DNA from: Desulfovibrionaceae bacterium
GTDB lineage: Bacteria > Desulfobacterota > Desulfovibrionia > Desulfovibrionales > Desulfovibrionaceae
Assembly: GCA_029011315.1 (NCBI GenBank)
Contig: JAQXLA010000015.1
Location: 1 to 64,000 of the forward strand
DNA: 64,000 bases
Direction: 5' to 3'
The notes below the pieces were generated by a model. The model saw nothing but the letters and a program-made list of their open reading frames with translations. It was not told where the DNA came from and did not search any database. The translations under genes and the position numbers were made by a program. Below, piece by piece: positions 60,962-64,000 of this stretch (the first letter of the stretch is position 1; every line of letters starts with the position of its first letter).

Positions 60962-62233
60962 CTAATGTTTGAAGGAGCGCTGTCCGGTGAAGACCATGGC
61001 AACCTGAGGCGTCTTTTCGTTGACAGCCATAATGACTTCATGGTCGCGCAGCGATCCGCCGGGATGAGCAATGGCGGTCACGCCTTCGGCCATACACAGA
61101 TCAACACCGTCCCTGAAGGGGAAGAAGCCATCGGACACAACGACGGAACCGATTAGTCCGCCGCGGGCTTTCTGTGTTTCAATTTGAATCGCCTGCAAGG
61201 CTTCCTCGCTTGCCGCATCGCTCAGAGCTTTTTGCTTCAATTCGTAAAGGGACAGTCCATGTCGGTCAAAGCAGAGTCCGTCGGCATATTTTGTATAGGC
61301 CTTGAACACAGCGATTTCCACACAGCCTACGCGATCCTGCTCACCAGTTCCGATAGCGACTGTCGCTCCGTCCTTGACAAAAATAACGGAGTTGGAAGTG
61401 ACTCCAGCTTCAACGGCCCAGGCAAAAAGCAAATCGTCAATTTCCCTGGCGGAAGGTTTGCGGGCGGTTACCGTCAGTCCGTCTTTTGTAGTGGCTGCAG
61501 CTGGAATGAAATCTTCGGCTGTGCGGATGCGGTTGAGAAAAGATTGCTGGAGAATCAGGCCGCCGTCCATCAGGCTCTTGATATCGAGGAAGGGGCGTTC
61601 GGCAAATGGTTCCAGATTGGCGAGCGCGGGAATTCGAAAGATTCTCAGGTTCTTGCGCTGTCTGATGATTTCCAAAACGCCTTCTTCGAAATCCGGAGCG
61701 GCGACGACTTCAAAATAGTTGGAACCGATCAAGTTTGCGGCTTCCATGTCAAGCGATCTGTTGACTATCACCGCTCCTCCGAAAGCAGCGATTCGATCAC
61801 ATCGAAAAGCCTTATTCAGCGCGTCGCCGACGCCTTTTTCAGACCAGGCTGCTCCGCAGGGATTGTTGTGTTTCAAAATGACAGCAGCAGGGCGTGCGGT
61901 AAGATACTGAAGAATATTGCAGCCGTTATCAACGTCGGTCAAATTGGTTTTTCCGGGATGCTTGCCTGCCTGGATCATTTCTGCTTCGGTTACAGCAGAG
62001 ATTATGCCTCCTGGAGCACGCCATTCCTGGCCGTCAACGGACAGGTATCCGTCTTTGAGGCGGTAAAGTGCCGCTGGCTGATCCGGATTTTCACCGTAGC
62101 GCAGGCCGCGGATTTCTCCGTTCAGTTCCCAGGTACGCCGTTCATAAATCAGGGTCGTATCGCCGATCGTTATTGTCAATGAATCAGGAAAGTGATCCCT
62201 GACGATGTTTTTATACATATCTTTCAATGCCAT
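60962..62233 (-). CDS. purH: AICAR transformylase (PurH without the IMP cyclohydrolase domain)
   Basis: This enzyme formylates AICAR to FAICAR with formyl-tetrahydrofolate near the end of purine synthesis. The start MALKDMYKN at 62233 gives 423 residues, versus about 525 for fused PurH. The transformylase site is intact: LRYGENPDQPAALYR, KHNNPCGAAW with the catalytic His, CDRIAAFGGAVIVN, and SDGFFPFRDGVD. The N-terminal MGS-like cyclohydrolase domain is absent, so a separate cyclohydrolase (PurO-type or a stand-alone domain) must exist elsewhere. Confidence 0.93.
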   Translation of the reverse strand: MALKDMYKNIVRDHFPDSLTITIGDTTLIYERRTWELNGEIRGLRYGENPDQPAALYRLKDGYLSVDGQEWRAPGGIISAVTEAEMIQAGKHPGKTNLTDVDNGCNILQYLTARPAAVILKHNNPCGAAWSEKGVGDALNKAFRCDRIAAFGGAVIVNRSLDMEAANLIGSNYFEVVAAPDFEEGVLEIIRQRKNLRIFRIPALANLEPFAERPFLDIKSLMDGGLILQQSFLNRIRTAEDFIPAAATTKDGLTVTARKPSAREIDDLLFAWAVEAGVTSNSVIFVKDGATVAIGTGEQDRVGCVEIAVFKAYTKYADGLCFDRHGLSLYELKQKALSDAASEEALQAIQIETQKARGGLIGSVVVSDGFFPFRDGVDLCMAEGVTAIAHPGGSLRDHEVIMAVNEKTPQVAMVFTGQRSFKH

Positions 62234-62283
62234 GATTTTTATCTCCGAAAAATGTTCAGTTATGGCCGGAAGCGATCTTCCGT

Positions 62284-62310
62284 GCTCCAATGATATTGCG
62301 GTTTTGGAGC
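62284..62310 (-). promoter_or_regulatory. 5' hairpin in the AICAR transformylase leader
   Basis: Read leftward, GCTCCAA and TTGGAGC form a perfect 7-bp stem right at the predicted transcription start, a common way to shield an mRNA 5' end. Confidence 0.4.
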
Positions 62311-62316
62311 GGAAAG

Positions 62317-62345
62317 ACAGTAGCAGATTCTGCATTCTGTCACAA
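62317..62345 (-). promoter_or_regulatory. purH: Possible promoter for the AICAR transformylase gene
   Basis: Read leftward, TTGTGA and TACTGT are separated by 17 bases, about 84 bases before the start codon. Both boxes match consensus only partly. Confidence 0.4.
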
Positions 62346-62355
62346 GTCGCGAATC

Positions 62356-62384
62356 TTGATATTTTATTCAGGTAACAGTATGAT
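62356..62384 (+). promoter_or_regulatory. adk: Predicted sigma-70 promoter for adk
   Basis: TTGATA (-35) and TATGAT (-10) are separated by exactly 17 bases and lie 59 bases before the adk start codon. Confidence 0.65.
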
Positions 62385-62443
62385 ATGGATCTTGCCTTGA
62401 TTAACGAGGCAACATCATGTTTGCAGAAAGGAGCAGTTTCCTC

Positions 62444-63115
62444 ATGAATATCTTGATTTTCGGACCTAACGGAAGCGGCAAGGGAACGCAGGGCTCTTTG
62501 CTGAAGAAGCAGTTCGGGCTGGCGCATATCGAATCCGGTGCTATTTTCCGTGAACACGTCGGCGGCGGTACGGAGCTTGGCAAAAAGGCCAAGGAGTATA
62601 TGGATCGCGGCGATCTGGTTCCGGATTCCATTACCATTCCCATGGTTCTTGAAACGCTGAAGAAGTCAGGATCAAACGGTTGGCTTCTGGATGGCTTCCC
62701 AAGAAATATGGAGCAGGCCAAGAAGCTTGACGAAGCTCTTAAGGAACAGGGTGTTGCTCTGGATTATGTCGTGGAGATTGAACTGCCACGTGAAACGGCG
62801 AAAAACCGGATTATGGGGCGCAGAATCTGTAAAAACGATGGCAATCATCCGAATAATATTTATATTGATGCCATTCGCCCGGAGGGCGATGTTTGTCGGA
62901 TATGCGGAGGCGAACTTTCTACCCGTTCCGACGATCAGAACGAGGAAGCGATCAATAAGCGCCACGATATCTATTATGATACTGAAAACGGAACGCTTGC
63001 TGCGGCGCACTATTTCCGTGCCGTATTTGCTGATCGTCCGGATTGCTATATTGTTCTTGATGGATGCGGTAGCATCGACAGCGTTAAGGAAACGCTTTTG
63101 AAAAAGTTAAAGTAA
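62444..63115 (+). CDS. adk: Adenylate kinase
   Basis: Adk interconverts AMP, ADP and ATP. The ATG at 62444 follows AAAGGAG and gives 223 residues. The P-loop is GPNGSGKGTQ, with the AMP-site block LVPDSITIPMV and DGFPRNMEQA. The lid is longer than in E. coli and holds CKNDGNH and CRICGG, so three Cys plus possibly a His could bind zinc, but the normal paired C-x2-C at the first half of the lid is not present. Confidence 0.95.
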   Translation: MNILIFGPNGSGKGTQGSLLKKQFGLAHIESGAIFREHVGGGTELGKKAKEYMDRGDLVPDSITIPMVLETLKKSGSNGWLLDGFPRNMEQAKKLDEALKEQGVALDYVVEIELPRETAKNRIMGRRICKNDGNHPNNIYIDAIRPEGDVCRICGGELSTRSDDQNEEAINKRHDIYYDTENGTLAAAHYFRAVFADRPDCYIVLDGCGSIDSVKETLLKKLK

Positions 63116-63149
63116 TAGATTAATTTTTTTTGATGCTTTTCATGATGTC

Positions 63150-63189
63150 GGCGGAGCAGTACGGAAACGGACAGCCCCGCCGTATTTTT
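63150..63189 (+). terminator. Terminator after adk
   Basis: GGCGGAGC and GCCCCGCC pair (one mismatch) around a 16-base loop, followed by GTATTTTT. It lies 26 bases before the trmI start. Confidence 0.6.
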
Positions 63190-63214
63190 GACCTTTACGC
63201 AACAGGAAGGGCAG

Positions 63215-64000
63215 TATGCCTGTATATGGCGAACTTGTCATAGTGGTCACACCGAGAGGCAAACGCGGACTGCATCGGGTGCTTGAAAATCAGGATCTTC
63301 ACACAAGAGACGGCGTTCTGCGCATGGCTGATATCGCTCAGGCTGAATACGGATCAGAGGTGCTGACCTCCCAGGGCGTTCCGTATCGTCTTTACAGACC
63401 AACACTTTCGGACCTGGTTCAGGGAGTGAAACGTCAAACGCAGATTCTGTATCCGAAGGATATTGGATACATTTGTACCCGTCTCGGTGTCGGTCCTGGG
63501 CGGACAGTTATCGAAGCCGGTACCGGATCGGGAAGTTTGACGGCGGCACTGGCATGGTTTTCCGGGCCGACCGGACATGTGCATACGTTTGAGGCTCGCG
63601 AAGAATTCCAGAAGTTGGCTGCCAAGAATTTGGACAAGCTTGGTCTATTGGGTGAAAACGTTACCATGCATCTGGGAGATATCGCCGAGGGCTTTGACGG
63701 CGTGACGGGGGCGGACGCGTTGTTTTTGGATGTTCGGACGCCTCAGGCATATCTTGAGCATATTCCTGAGGCCTGCTGTCCAGGGGCGGCACTGGCTTTT
63801 CTCCTGCCGACAGTCAATCAGGTCACTTTGCTGCTGGAAGGATTGGAACAAGGCCCATTTGACGACGTAGAGGTTTGTGAGCTGATGATTCGGAAATGGA
63901 AGCCGATTGTCGATCGTCTGCGTCCCGAAGATCGTATGATTGCTCATACTGGCTTTCTGATTTTTGCGCGTCTTCAGGAAAAATCTGATCTTTGGGAGCG
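63215..64000 (+). CDS. trmI: tRNA (adenine-N1)-methyltransferase, TrmI type (cut by window end)
   Basis: The first 262 residues are visible and no stop is reached. The ATG at 63215 follows AGGAAGG. The N-terminal small domain (residues 1-60, VIVVTPRGKRGLHRVL) is followed by TQILYPKDIGYICTRLGVGPGRTVIEAGTGSGSLT in two parts, the second being the S-adenosylmethionine loop near residue 106. ADALFLDVRTPQAYL is the catalytic-site strand. TrmI enzymes methylate A58 of tRNA as tetramers. Little of the protein should be missing, given the family length of about 250-290. Confidence 0.92.

Noticed and set aside
1-64000. tRNA, rRNA, CRISPR arrays, insertion sequences or prophage genes
   Set aside because: No cloverleaf, repeat-spacer pattern, transposase or phage motif was recognised on reading both strands.

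Overview
The window is a gene-dense stretch of bacterial chromosome holding about 54 protein genes, most of them housekeeping. It looks like a member of the Desulfovibrionaceae (Desulfobacterota). This is inferred from the ribD-ribE-ribBA-ribH-nusB-leuS-lptE-holA order, the DUF177-rpmF-plsX-fabH-fabG-acpP block, a very long PEP-synthase-like protein, a fused FAD/Fe-S lactate-dehydrogenase-type enzyme, a RACo-like activator and a PurH reduced to its transformylase domain. LptE and a type VI secretion operon indicate a Gram-negative cell. No rRNA, tRNA, CRISPR array, transposase or prophage was seen.

Layout. 1-2.4 kb: proB (3' part), proA, proC. 2.4-6.6 kb: ABC-F ATPase, TrmH-type methylase and RACo-like protein, meeting pyrF and gmk head-on (6.6-7.9 kb). 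8.3-11.9 kb: a 1203-residue FAD/Fe-S oxidoreductase. 11.9-12.3 kb: a gene-free gap with a possible small RNA. 12.3-26 kb, all minus strand: fabF, glyA, a terminator, then ribD-ribE-ribBA-ribH-nusB-leuS-lptE-holA-radC and the (p)ppGpp enzyme. 26-30.7 kb: a PEP synthase-like enzyme and biotin ligase. 30.9-37.5 kb: a complete trpE-GD-C-F-B-A operon led by a Trp-rich leader peptide and attenuator. 37.7-38.5 kb: a small exported Cys protein and a dCMP deaminase. 38.6-41.3 kb: an AT-rich MmeI-type restriction-modification gene, probably acquired. 41.6-45.5 kb: fatty acid and phospholipid genes with rpmF. 45.7-50 kb: tssA-tssB-tssC-hcp. 50.3-64 kb: alpha/beta hydrolase, dnaE, an acyltransferase, an A-type Fe-S protein, an AMIN-domain protein, ychF, plsY, an RNase II-type enzyme, the AICAR transformylase, adk and trmI (cut by the window end).

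How the genes fit together. The strongest regulatory signal is the trp leader. Tandem Trp codons lie directly before a 1:2 hairpin, strand 2 can also pair with strand 3, and strands 3:4 form a U-tailed terminator, so the parts of classical ribosome-mediated attenuation are all present. The riboflavin genes cover the dedicated steps from GTP and ribulose-5-phosphate except the phosphatase. plsX and plsY, with a PlsC-like acyltransferase nearby, link fatty acid synthesis to phospholipid synthesis. The accessory content is the MmeI-like gene and the four-gene type VI set. I found no convincing wholly new multi-gene system. The points most worth following are the attenuator, the orphan T6SS operon, the restriction gene with an occluded ribosome site, the candidate small RNA, and a perfect 19-bp hairpin inside the RACo-like gene.
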